Assembly (NCBI GenBank): GCA_029335935.2
Contig: JARJMV020000303.1
Location: 1-13,433, forward strand
DNA length: 13,433 nucleotides
Origin: a bacterium
GTDB taxonomy: Bacteria > Armatimonadota > Fimbriimonadia > Fimbriimonadales > GBS-DC
Direction: 5' to 3'
Shown piece after piece: positions 1 through 8,004 of the stretch. The notes under the pieces are model-generated. The model made no database searches. It had not been told where the DNA came from and saw only the letters and a program-made list of their open reading frames with translations. The translations under genes and the position numbers were made by a program. Position 1 is the stretch's first letter. Every line of letters begins with the position of its first letter.

Positions 1-216
1 CGCTCGGAAATGGTGGGCTACTGCACGCTCGCGCCTATCGAGGTGGGCAGCGCGGTCGAGCGCGGGCAGCCGCTGGCAAGCATCGAGGTGCTGGGCATTC
101 CAAACGAGGTGGTCGCGCCGTTGCCTGCCGTGCTGGAGGGCTGGGCGGTGGAATCGGGGCAGGCGGTGCAGTACGGTCAGACAATCGCCTACCTGCGCCC
201 CCTAAGCGAGGCGTAA
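1..216 (+). CDS. Biotinyl/lipoyl-like carrier domain protein, 3' end only, modified lysine absent
   Basis: The reading frame is open from the first base, so only the last 71 codons are present and the true start lies outside the window. The visible part matches the single-hybrid-motif carrier domain of acetyl-CoA carboxylase BCCP: an opening S-x-M-V-G, then EVGSAVERGQPLASIEVLG, an N-E at the position of the BCCP M-N-E, and the closing V-x-x-G-Q-x-V-x-Y-G-Q. In BCCP the motif E-A-M-K-L-M-N-E carries the biotinylated lysine; here it reads E-V-L-G-I-P-N-E, so the lysine is glycine and there is no lysine anywhere in the visible domain. By family knowledge it cannot be biotinylated or lipoylated at this site. 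A structural or scaffold role, or a paralogue of accB, is inference. The upstream partner is not visible. Stop is TAA, and the next gene converges on it. Confidence 0.7.
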   Translation, partial: RSEMVGYCTLAPIEVGSAVERGQPLASIEVLGIPNEVVAPLPAVLEGWAVESGQAVQYGQTIAYLRPLSEA

Positions 217-244
217 AGCCCCCACCCCAAACGGGCAGGGGCTT
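216..244. terminator. Weak hairpin between convergent genes
   Basis: AAGCCCC at 216-222 is the reverse complement of GGGGCTT at 238-244, giving a 7-bp stem with a 15-nt loop between two converging stop codons. No T-run follows on either strand, so it is at best a weak bidirectional terminator. Confidence 0.35.
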
Positions 245-1508
245 AGGGTTCTTGCGGCAGGCGGTCGCCGATAGCCACGCGCAGTTGAAGTTCGGCGACA
301 GCGGCGTCGTAGGTCGCCTGCACTAGGTTCGTCTCGGCGGTAATCAGCGCGAGTTGGGCGGTGATGACCTCCACAATCGTGCCGACGCCCTCGCGCAGCG
401 ATTCTTGGGCGGCGTCGAAGTTGCGTTGCGCAGCGGCGACCGCGACACGAGACGCTTGCCGACGCTCTACCGATTCGCGTAAGTTCAACAGTGCGCTCTC
501 CACTTCGGCGTAGGCGTCGCGCTCAGCTTGCAGCAGTCGGAACTGCGCGCTCTGCAAGCTTGCCTCCGCGTCGCGCAGGTTCGCGCGGGTCAAGCCGCCG
601 TCAAACAGAGGATAGGATGCAACGATGCTGAGGCTGCCCTGCGTGCGCGAGTTCGGCGCCACCTCGCGGAAACCGCGTGCGCTGATTTGCAAGCGCAGGA
701 GGCTATTGAGTCGCGCGGCGTCCACGCCGAGTTGGCTCACCTGCACGCTCAGCTCGGCGTTGCGCAGGTCGGGGCGTTGGAGGCGGGCGCGTCGCCACAG
801 CGCGTCGAGGCTCTGCTCAGGCGTCAGCGCGGGCGGCGCGTCGGGCGGCGTGAGGCGCGGCAGCGGCTGCGCGGCGTCCCAGCCGATGAGCCGTTTCAAA
901 TCGGTCTCAGCCAAGCGCAGCGCGTTGCGGGCTTGGATTTGTTGCACGCGCGCGTTCGCCAAGTCCGCCTCCGCCTGCAGCACATCCTTCTGGGGCGCGG
1001 TTCCGACCTCTGCCTGCGCTTTGGCGACCTCCAGCAAGGTCTTGGCGCGACGCACGGCGGTATCGGCGACCTGCAAGAGCTCTTGGCGACGCAACACTTC
1101 GTAGTAGGCGCGCGCGGTCTGCAGCAGCAGGCGGCGCACCGTGTCGCGTGTGTTCTGGCGCGTGGCTTCTGCCGTGCGGGAGCTTTGGCGGATGCGCAAC
1201 TCGCGTTGCCCGTTGTCCAGCAGCAGCCACTCCAGTCCCAGCCCGTTTTGGCGTTGGGTGCTGTCGAGGCTCGCCCCGCCGCCCTCGATACGCGTGCGCG
1301 TCGTGCTGCTACTGACATCGAAGCTCGGATAGAGGCTCGCGCGGGCGGCGTTCAGGCGGGCTTGCGCCGAGTCGATCTCGGCAAGCGCAGCGCGGGCGAT
1401 GCCGTTGCTTTGGAGCGTCAGCCGCAGCGCATCGTCCAAACTCAGCGTCTCCTGCGCTTGCACAACGCTCCACGCAAGCAAAAGGCTTGTAAAAACGCTC
1501 AGTCTCAT
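243..1508 (-). CDS. TolC-family outer-membrane efflux protein
   Basis: Encodes 421 aa. The first 18 residues form a signal peptide (R2, then a Leu-rich core, ending V-Q-A before Q-E). The mature protein has two similar halves, rich in Ala, Leu, Arg and Gln with long alpha-helical coiled-coil character. Each half carries the outer-membrane efflux protein pattern (helix with L-x-x-A-L-x-x-N near the N terminus; Y-x-L-F-D-G-G beta segment about residue 300; G-V-G-T-I-V-E-V late). Known family role: trimeric outer-membrane channel for export through ABC, MFS or RND pumps. ATG at 1508 is preferred over the GTG one codon upstream because AAGGA lies 5 nt before the ATG but only 2 nt before the GTG. 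It is shorter than E. coli TolC but normal for the wider family. No pump or adaptor gene is visible nearby, so its partner is unknown. Confidence 0.9.
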   Translation of the reverse strand: MRLSVFTSLLLAWSVVQAQETLSLDDALRLTLQSNGIARAALAEIDSAQARLNAARASLYPSFDVSSSTTRTRIEGGGASLDSTQRQNGLGLEWLLLDNGQRELRIRQSSRTAEATRQNTRDTVRRLLLQTARAYYEVLRRQELLQVADTAVRRAKTLLEVAKAQAEVGTAPQKDVLQAEADLANARVQQIQARNALRLAETDLKRLIGWDAAQPLPRLTPPDAPPALTPEQSLDALWRRARLQRPDLRNAELSVQVSQLGVDAARLNSLLRLQISARGFREVAPNSRTQGSLSIVASYPLFDGGLTRANLRDAEASLQSAQFRLLQAERDAYAEVESALLNLRESVERRQASRVAVAAAQRNFDAAQESLREGVGTIVEVITAQLALITAETNLVQATYDAAVAELQLRVAIGDRLPQEP

Positions 1509-1591
1509 CACAATCCTTGTTCGACGAGTGGGGGAAGCTTCCTGTTCAGTGGGCAGGAGCGACGCCGTATGCGCCGAACTGGAGAGCTGCT

Positions 1592-2707
1592 ATGGGCACG
1601 GAACCGAAGCAGTTGCGACTTGCGTTCGGGGCGAACCCGACCGCGCAGATGAGCGTGAGTTGGCAGACCGAGCAACCGCTGCAAGACCCCGTTGTAGAGT
1701 ACGGCGAGACGCCCCAGCTGGGCAATCGCGTCGCCGCCGAGCGTGTGTCCTACCCCTACGAGACAGGCGTTATCTATCGCGCGCAGTTGAGCGACCTGCG
1801 TCCCGCGCAGCGCTACTACTACCGCGTGGGCAGCGCGAGGGGCGGCTACTCACGCGCTTACGCTTTTCGCACCGCGCCGAGCGGCTTGCAAGATTTCCTC
1901 TTCACCGCCTTCGCCGACCACGGCACCACCTCGTTCAGCCGCCAGAACACGCGCAATGTCGCCGCGCATAACCCCTTGTTCCACTTCATCGCGGGCGACA
2001 CCTCCTACGCCAACGGGCGACAGCCAATTTGGGACACCTACTTCGAGCAGTTGGAGGTCTTGGCGGCGCGTATACCGGTGATGGTCTGCTTCGGCAACCA
2101 CGAGAACGAGCGCATCGGCGAGCAGCGAATCGGCTATATCGCCGCCGAGACGCGCTTTGCCATGCCCAATCGCGGGCAATATTACGATTTCACCGTGAGC
2201 AACGCCCGATTCGTGGCGTTCAACAGCAACGAGCGCGAGAGCGAGCCGCAGTACCAGTGGGTGGAAGATGCCCTCAAGCGCGCCCGCGCCGACCGCACCA
2301 TTCGGTGGCTCATCGTGTTCGCACACCATCCGCTTTATGGCTCCACGCAGCGACGGGGCAACAATAGCGGCATGATACGCCGATTCCAGCCGCTGTTCGA
2401 CCGCTATCGGGTGGACTTGGTGATACACGGGCATGACCATGGGTACGAGCGGATGTACCCGATGCGCGACGGGAAGGCGGTGGTGAAATCGGGCAATCGC
2501 TATCGGCAGGGCGCGGGCGTGGTGTATCTGACTTGTGGGGGCGGCGGCGTGTCGCTGTACGAGCTTGCGCCCGAGCCGACGCCGTGGACCGCCAAGCGCG
2601 AGCGGGTCTACTGCTATCTGAAAGTGCATGTGCCTGTGCGCGGCGCGTTGCGCGTGGAAGCCTACCGCGTGGACAACACACCGATCGAGGCGTTCGAGAT
2701 CGGCTAA
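1592..2707 (+). CDS. Purple acid phosphatase-like metallophosphoesterase
   Basis: Encodes 371 aa from ATG 1592, which has GGAG 7 nt upstream. The frame stays open upstream, with a possible TTG at 1517, but that has no ribosome-binding site. Residues 5-95 form the fibronectin-like N-terminal domain of purple acid phosphatases (L-R-L-A-F-G, M-S-V-S-W-Q-T, then a Y-Y-Y-R-V-G strand). The catalytic domain has the full metal-ligand set in order: D109-H-G, G135-D-x-x-Y139, G168-N-H-E, H235/H236, and G270-H-D-H. These ligands bind a dinuclear metal centre that hydrolyses phosphomonoesters or diesters. The substrate is unknown. Unlike most relatives, no signal peptide is seen from either start, so a cytoplasmic location or a mis-set start is possible. 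The gene is divergent from the TolC gene, and its stop codon overlaps the era stop. Confidence 0.87.
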   Translation: MGTEPKQLRLAFGANPTAQMSVSWQTEQPLQDPVVEYGETPQLGNRVAAERVSYPYETGVIYRAQLSDLRPAQRYYYRVGSARGGYSRAYAFRTAPSGLQDFLFTAFADHGTTSFSRQNTRNVAAHNPLFHFIAGDTSYANGRQPIWDTYFEQLEVLAARIPVMVCFGNHENERIGEQRIGYIAAETRFAMPNRGQYYDFTVSNARFVAFNSNERESEPQYQWVEDALKRARADRTIRWLIVFAHHPLYGSTQRRGNNSGMIRRFQPLFDRYRVDLVIHGHDHGYERMYPMRDGKAVVKSGNRYRQGAGVVYLTCGGGGVSLYELAPEPTPWTAKRERVYCYLKVHVPVRGALRVEAYRVDNTPIEAFEIG

Positions 2708-3606
2708 CTATCGATACGCTGGAAGAAGGTGGGGTTGTTGCGCCAGTCCTCGCGCACCTTCACCCACAGTTCGAGGAAGATTTTGCGTCCGAGCCAGAGT
2801 TCCAACTCCTCGCGCGCGCGCTGACCGACAGTTTTGAGCTTTTTGCCGCCCTCGCCGATGAGGATGCCCTTGTGCGTCTCACGCTCTACATAGATGACAG
2901 CGGCGATGTAAAGCACGCCGTTGGGACGCTCCTCCCAGCGTTCGATAGCGACGCCGACGCCGTGGGGCACCTCTTGGTAGGTGTTGAGCAGCGCCTTCTC
3001 ACGGATGAGTTCGGCGGCGAAGAGCCGTTCGGGCTGGTCGGTAATCTGCTCTTGGGGGAAGTAGGGCGGCGCTTCAGGCAGATGCTTGAGGATGATATCG
3101 AGCAGCTTGTCGCAGTTGTGCCCCTTGAGGGCGTTGGTCATCATCCAGTCGGCGTGGTGGGGTACAAGTTGCCAGTACGCTTCGGTGTTCGGCTTCACTT
3201 TTTCGGGGGGCAGCTTGTCCATCTTATTGAGCGCCAGCACGATGGGCGCGCGGGTTTCTTGGCGCAGCAGATTGGCGATGTGTTTGTCTTCGGCGGTGGG
3301 CTGTTTGGAGGCGTCGACGACGAACACCACAAGGTCGGCGTCAGACAGCGCGCCCACGGCGGCTTCCACCATCCGCTCGCCGAGCTTATATTTGGGCTTG
3401 TGGATGCCGGGCGTATCTACGAACACCACCTGCGCGTCGGGGCGGTTCAAAATCCCCAGAATGCGGCGGCGCGTGGTTTGCGGTCGGGGCGAGACGATGC
3501 TCACTTTGCGTCCCACGAAATAGTTGATGAGCGTGCTTTTGCCGACATTCGGCTTGCCAATCACTGCCACGAATCCTGAACGGAACTTGGGGGCGTCCTC
3601 ACTCAT
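2704..3606 (-). CDS. era: GTPase Era
   Basis: Encodes 300 aa, the usual Era length. GTPase domain: G1 G17-K-P-N-V-G-K-S24, G2 Q-T44-T45-R-R-R-I, G3 D64-T-P-G67 followed by I-H-K-P-K, and G4 N127-K-M-D130. The G5 loop reads T-N158-A159-L-K rather than the common S-A-L-K. The C-terminal KH domain carries I-G251-E-G-G-K-K-L-K about residues 250-258, then W-V-K-V-R-x-x-W-R. Era binds the 3' end of 16S rRNA and acts in 30S subunit maturation. ATG 3606 was chosen because the protein begins directly with the typical Era N terminus; the longer upstream frame is Arg/Pro-rich shadow of the preceding gene. It overlaps the upstream NYN gene by 8 nt (ATGAGTGA) and has no good ribosome-binding site of its own, so translational coupling is likely. 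Confidence 0.96.
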   Translation of the reverse strand: MSEDAPKFRSGFVAVIGKPNVGKSTLINYFVGRKVSIVSPRPQTTRRRILGILNRPDAQVVFVDTPGIHKPKYKLGERMVEAAVGALSDADLVVFVVDASKQPTAEDKHIANLLRQETRAPIVLALNKMDKLPPEKVKPNTEAYWQLVPHHADWMMTNALKGHNCDKLLDIILKHLPEAPPYFPQEQITDQPERLFAAELIREKALLNTYQEVPHGVGVAIERWEERPNGVLYIAAVIYVERETHKGILIGEGGKKLKTVGQRAREELELWLGRKIFLELWVKVREDWRNNPTFFQRIDS

Positions 3607-4177
3607 GGCTTTCGCTGGGCGACGCGCCGTAGACGGTCTTGTCGGGGCACGGCTCGGGCGCGCGGTCAGTGCGGGCGATGAACCGCTCCACATCGCGCAG
3701 GTCGTGGAAGTTGGGACCAGTGGCGATGCGCAGCTCGCGCGCGGTCATCTCCGGGTGGGCGAACACCATCACCTTCTTGCCTTTCGCGCGGAGGGTCTCC
3801 ACCAACCGTTCGAAGTTGCCGTCGCCGCTCAGGATAACGCACACATCAAAGTGGTCTAAGGTGAGCAGCGCGTCCATCACGATATCCACCGCGAGCTCGA
3901 TGCGTTCCCACGGCAGCTCCTCGCGTTCGCTGCCGCAACAGCCTTTCAAAGGTCGCGTGCGCAACACATACCCTGAATGCAGCAGGTAGTCGTGAAAAGT
4001 GGCGTCGCGCCCCTTCGCGTTGGGGTCAACCGCCGTGTAGTAGTAGGCGTCAGCAACCTTCATCCCTAAAGTCGAGCGAAAGTAGCACAGCAGCTTGCGA
4101 TAGTCGATGAACCATCCCAGCCGCTTCTGGGCATAATACATATTTGCGCCGTCAACAAAAATAGAAACCCGCTCCAA
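3599..4177 (-). CDS. NYN-domain (LabA/DUF88-like) putative ribonuclease, TTG start
   Basis: Encodes 192 aa of PIN-like NYN fold. Conserved acidic sites are visible: V-D9-G-A-N12-M-Y near the N terminus, V-D98-I-V-x-D102 in the middle, and L-S-G-D119-G-N121-F. The last motif is usually G-D-x-D-F, so its second acid is Asn here. NYN proteins are metal-dependent RNases or RNA-processing factors, but no substrate can be assigned. The start is TTG at 4177: an excellent AGGAGG lies 9 nt upstream, and the family's first beta strand (V-S-I-F-V-D-G) begins at residue 4. The frame is open further upstream, but those residues are not family-like and lie upstream of the promoter. Its 3' end overlaps era by 8 nt, so the two form an operon with a possible link to rRNA processing (inference). 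Confidence 0.87.
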   Translation of the reverse strand: MERVSIFVDGANMYYAQKRLGWFIDYRKLLCYFRSTLGMKVADAYYYTAVDPNAKGRDATFHDYLLHSGYVLRTRPLKGCCGSEREELPWERIELAVDIVMDALLTLDHFDVCVILSGDGNFERLVETLRAKGKKVMVFAHPEMTARELRIATGPNFHDLRDVERFIARTDRAPEPCPDKTVYGASPSESHE

Positions 4178-4186
4178 GTTCGAACA

Positions 4187-4192
4187 CCTCCT
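4187..4192 (-). promoter_or_regulatory. Shine-Dalgarno AGGAGG that fixes the TTG start
   Basis: On the minus strand AGGAGG is followed by 9 nt and then TTG at 4177. No in-frame ATG lies at a usable distance, so this site decides the start of the NYN gene. Confidence 0.8.
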
Positions 4193-4208
4193 GAATATGC
4201 GAATTAAA

Positions 4209-4220
4209 AGTATACCCCAC
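4209..4220 (-). promoter_or_regulatory. Extended -10 promoter of the NYN-era operon
   Basis: The minus strand reads GTGGGGTATACT. The -10 hexamer TATACT is at 4214-4209, predicting a transcript start near 4202 and a 5' leader of about 25 nt holding the AGGAGG site. There is no consensus -35 at 17 nt. Eleven of twelve bases match the box before the YHS gene at 11448-11459. Confidence 0.6.
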
Positions 4221-4316
4221 ACAGTCGCCTGATTTTGCAAGCGTTGGGGAGGGGTGTAGCGATTGTCGCGCTGGAGTGCAACGCCATCCTTGGTTGGGCG
4301 GCTGATGTGGGGCTGC

Positions 4317-4354
4317 CCCCCCTCCCTGCGTCGGAAGCGCCTCAAGGAGGGGGG
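4317..4354 (-). terminator. GC-rich hairpin downstream of the lipoprotein gene
   Basis: CCCCCCTCC at 4317-4325 and GGAGGGGGG at 4346-4354 can form a 9-bp stem. A smaller GCG/CGC stem is possible in the 20-nt loop. It lies 13 nt beyond the lipoprotein stop codon on the minus strand. It has no following U-run, so termination efficiency is uncertain. Confidence 0.45.
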
Positions 4355-4357
4355 TGA

Positions 4358-4363
4358 TATAAT
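4358..4363 (+). promoter_or_regulatory. Candidate antisense promoter, perfect TATAAT
   Basis: The plus strand carries GTGATATAATAGGG with a consensus -10 hexamer. It points into the 3' end of the minus-strand lipoprotein gene, with no plus-strand gene behind it. There is no -35 match. It resembles the window's other -10 boxes but lacks the GG directly before TATA, so it may be chance. Confidence 0.3.
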
Positions 4364-4367
4364 AGGG

Positions 4368-5621
4368 TTAGGGGTTCACTGTGCCCTTGCGGGTGGCGTA
4401 GCGCAGTTGGAACCCTATCGGCGGATTGCCCGCCTGAATCGCGCGCAGCACTTCGCTCGTGGCGCTGGGGCTAACCAACACGCGCAAATCCGCATTAACC
4501 GACGCGCCGCGCTGGAGCGACCAGCTGCTGTTCCAGCCTGCCAAGTTGGACAGCACAGGCGTGGTGTAGGATGACGCGCCGCTCAGCCAAGCCGTTGAGA
4601 AAAAGATTTCGTAGCGGATGGGTTGACCATCCCCGAAAAGGCTCATCTGATAGCCGCGCACAGGCGAATCCGAGTAAGCAAGGTTCGTTGCACTAATGGT
4701 AACGGGCCCTGATGGATTGGTCAGGAAGGTGGCGGTTGAAAACGGCGCAGGCAGGTTGTAGTTGAGACTGTTGGGCAAAGTGGCCAATACCTCTTCCACG
4801 CCGCGCTCTGTAGTGAAGATTATGACACGGAACCCCTCGCCTGCGTTCAGCACGCTGCTGGGAATGATGGGATAGTTCAGGAACGCGCCGTCCGTGTTCG
4901 CACTGCCCGCACCAACGATACTGGCGCGTGTGCCCGAGAGGAAGAGTATCTGCCCTGTGACGGTCTCGTTCGCGCCCGAGTCTATTCCTGACACGCTCAC
5001 CGCGCCGCTGTTCACATCGAACACGCGCACTACTGTACCGTCGGACTGATTGAAATCGATGTTGTAGGTGGTGGAAGTGTTGAAGGTGCGGTTGCGCTGG
5101 AGCCAGACGCGGTTGGGGGTATTGCCCGCGATGCGCACGGCAATCACATCATAGCTGCCAGGTGCGACGCTCGGCAGGGTGTAGTTGCCTACTGTCACCA
5201 TAACCGATTCGCCAATCGCTACGATTGCCTGATTGCCGTTCAAGCCTTGCACTGTACCGTCCACTTGGATGGTGTTGGAGGTTGCTCCGCAGGTTGCGGC
5301 AAGCTGGGGCAGCTCGGCGCGTGTGGCATGCACGATGTTCACCGTCGGCTTGTCGCCGCCGCACACATAAGCCACCGAGTAGCGTCCGTCGGCGGCGGTG
5401 ACATTCACTGTTCCGTTGAACCCGCTGGAGGACGAGAGCGTACTCCAAGTGCCATTCGCGCCATCTTGGAAAGCAACCCACAGCGCGTTGCGAATCTCGA
5501 GAGCGACAGGGTTCGTCGGCGTTGGCGTCGCGCTGCCGCCGCCGCCCCCGCAACCCGAAACGCCTACAACCAGCGCGATCAGCGCAAGAAAGACCCATCG
5601 GTTATGCAGTTTCCGTTTCAT
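4368..5621 (-). CDS. Exported lipoprotein of unknown function
   Basis: Encodes 417 aa; I do not recognise the family. The N terminus is a clear signal peptide II: K2-R-K, a hydrophobic core about residues 9-21, then lipobox V21-S-G-C24. Five glycines and an S-A-T-P-T-P-T linker follow, which should tether the protein to a membrane with a flexible spacer. The rest is rich in Thr, Ser, Asn, Val and Gly and looks all-beta, with A-A-D-G-R-Y-S-V and A-P-G-S-Y-D-V segments like carboxypeptidase-regulatory or Ig-like sandwiches. Two Cys (about residues 87 and 111) could form a disulfide. Start ATG has GGAGGAG 3 nt upstream. It is monocistronic, divergent from comM, with a hairpin beyond its stop. 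A surface-binding or structural role is only inference. Confidence 0.83.
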   Translation of the reverse strand: MKRKLHNRWVFLALIALVVGVSGCGGGGGSATPTPTNPVALEIRNALWVAFQDGANGTWSTLSSSSGFNGTVNVTAADGRYSVAYVCGGDKPTVNIVHATRAELPQLAATCGATSNTIQVDGTVQGLNGNQAIVAIGESVMVTVGNYTLPSVAPGSYDVIAVRIAGNTPNRVWLQRNRTFNTSTTYNIDFNQSDGTVVRVFDVNSGAVSVSGIDSGANETVTGQILFLSGTRASIVGAGSANTDGAFLNYPIIPSSVLNAGEGFRVIIFTTERGVEEVLATLPNSLNYNLPAPFSTATFLTNPSGPVTISATNLAYSDSPVRGYQMSLFGDGQPIRYEIFFSTAWLSGASSYTTPVLSNLAGWNSSWSLQRGASVNADLRVLVSPSATSEVLRAIQAGNPPIGFQLRYATRKGTVNP

Positions 5622-5674
5622 AATCTCCTCCGTGCAAGATTTTCGACGACTGGCGCGTCGGTAGGTTCCTGTAA

Positions 5675-5683
5675 AGTGTACCC
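5675..5683 (-). promoter_or_regulatory. Extended -10 promoter of the lipoprotein gene
   Basis: The minus strand reads GGGTACACT, with the -10 TACACT at 5680-5675. This predicts a transcript start near 5668 and a leader of about 47 nt ending in the GGAGGAG site. There is no consensus -35. It shares the GG-plus-TACACT form of the pyrK box. Confidence 0.5.
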
Positions 5684-5747
5684 GTATCTTACACGCAATC
5701 CGCCGCTGTTGGGGCGCAGATTCGTAGGAATTCTCACGGGCGCGTTA

Positions 5748-5753
5748 TATACT
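5748..5753 (+). promoter_or_regulatory. -10 box of comM, leaderless geometry
   Basis: TATACT ends exactly 6 nt before the comM ATG at 5760, so the predicted transcript start falls on the start codon. No Shine-Dalgarno sequence precedes the ATG, which supports a leaderless mRNA. Confidence 0.55.
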
Positions 5754-5759
5754 ATTCCT

Positions 5760-7298
<1,539 letters not shown>

Positions 7299-7970
7299 CT
7301 ACTCGTTCGCTTTGCGTAAGTGTTCCACTGCGAGCGAGGCAGGTAGCAGTGCGACCTGCGCGCCGTGTTGGAACGCCTCGTCGGGGGCGTCGGCGTGGAC
7401 GATAATCCCTGTGCGTCGGGCGCGCGCTTCGGGCAGCAGCGTCTGCAGCGCGTTCGGCTCGCGAGGCAGTAGCGCGACCTCGAAGGCGTCGTGCGCACGC
7501 CACAAGGCCAACATCGCCAGCGGGTCGCCCCACGCCGCCAGCCCCACCGCGCCGATTTGACCCTCCTGACGCGCCAACTCCAACGCTTCCAACGCGCCGC
7601 TGAGCTGCGACTCACTGGGCAACTCGTGCAAACTGAGGAAATAGTAATCGACGCGCTCACGCCCGACCGCGCAGAGCGTCTCTATCAGGTGCGACTGCAC
7701 CAAGTTCGCCGCCACACGCGCGTCGGAGGCTTGCAGCAGCAGGTTGATAGGCGAGGCGACAGCGACTTGGAGCGCGTGGGCGACCTCGCGCAGGAACCGC
7801 CCCCACAGCGCAGGCGCGGGGGTGATGTCCAGCGTTTCGATGGGCGATTGCAGCAGCGCGTCCATCAGTCGTTCGGCGCGCTCCTCCGCCGAGCCTGAGC
7901 CGCTGAGGTTGCCGCGCGCCCATATCGGATAGACATACCGATTCGTGCGCCCTAAGAGCGTTCGTTGCAT
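7299..7970 (-). CDS. Short aldo/keto reductase-like protein lacking catalytic residues
   Basis: Encodes 223 aa, versus roughly 280-330 for the aldo/keto reductase family. The N terminus L-L-G-R-T-N-R-Y-V-Y-P-I mirrors the family opening L-G-R-T-x-x-x-V-x-x-x-G. Residues about 96-145 match the middle of the barrel: E-R-V-D-Y-Y-F-L-S-L-H115-E-L-P, then L-E-L-A-R-Q-E-G-Q-I-G-A-V-G. Of the catalytic tetrad, D48 and H115 are present, but the Tyr of the usual D-T-A-x-x-Y-G is not (L-W-G instead) and no Lys is in place before H115. The C-terminal NADP-binding segment is missing. It is probably not an oxidoreductase; a binding role is inference. It follows the DUF255 gene by 34 nt and likely shares its transcript. 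No clear ribosome-binding site precedes ATG 7970. Confidence 0.72.
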   Translation of the reverse strand: MQRTLLGRTNRYVYPIWARGNLSGSGSAEERAERLMDALLQSPIETLDITPAPALWGRFLREVAHALQVAVASPINLLLQASDARVAANLVQSHLIETLCAVGRERVDYYFLSLHELPSESQLSGALEALELARQEGQIGAVGLAAWGDPLAMLALWRAHDAFEVALLPREPNALQTLLPEARARRTGIIVHADAPDEAFQHGAQVALLPASLAVEHLRKANE

Positions 7971-8004
7971 CGTTCGTTGTGTTCGGCTGCGCCTGCTCCG
8001 AGGA

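Noticed and set aside
528..1652. Long plus-strand open frame antisense to the TolC gene
   Set aside because: Arg/Ala/Gln-rich, low-complexity protein with no domain motif. The minus strand encodes a convincing signal peptide and efflux-protein repeats over the same bases.
1850..2629. Minus-strand open frame antisense to the phosphatase
   Set aside because: His/Arg/Val-rich shadow; the plus strand has the complete metallophosphoesterase motif set.
2533..3579. Plus-strand open frame antisense to era
   Set aside because: No recognisable domain. Era on the opposite strand is full length with all its GTPase and KH motifs.
4263..4574. Plus-strand open frame across the lipoprotein 3' end
   Set aside because: Mostly antisense to the lipoprotein gene, with no ribosome-binding site and no motif. 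Only the TATAAT inside it was kept as a candidate.
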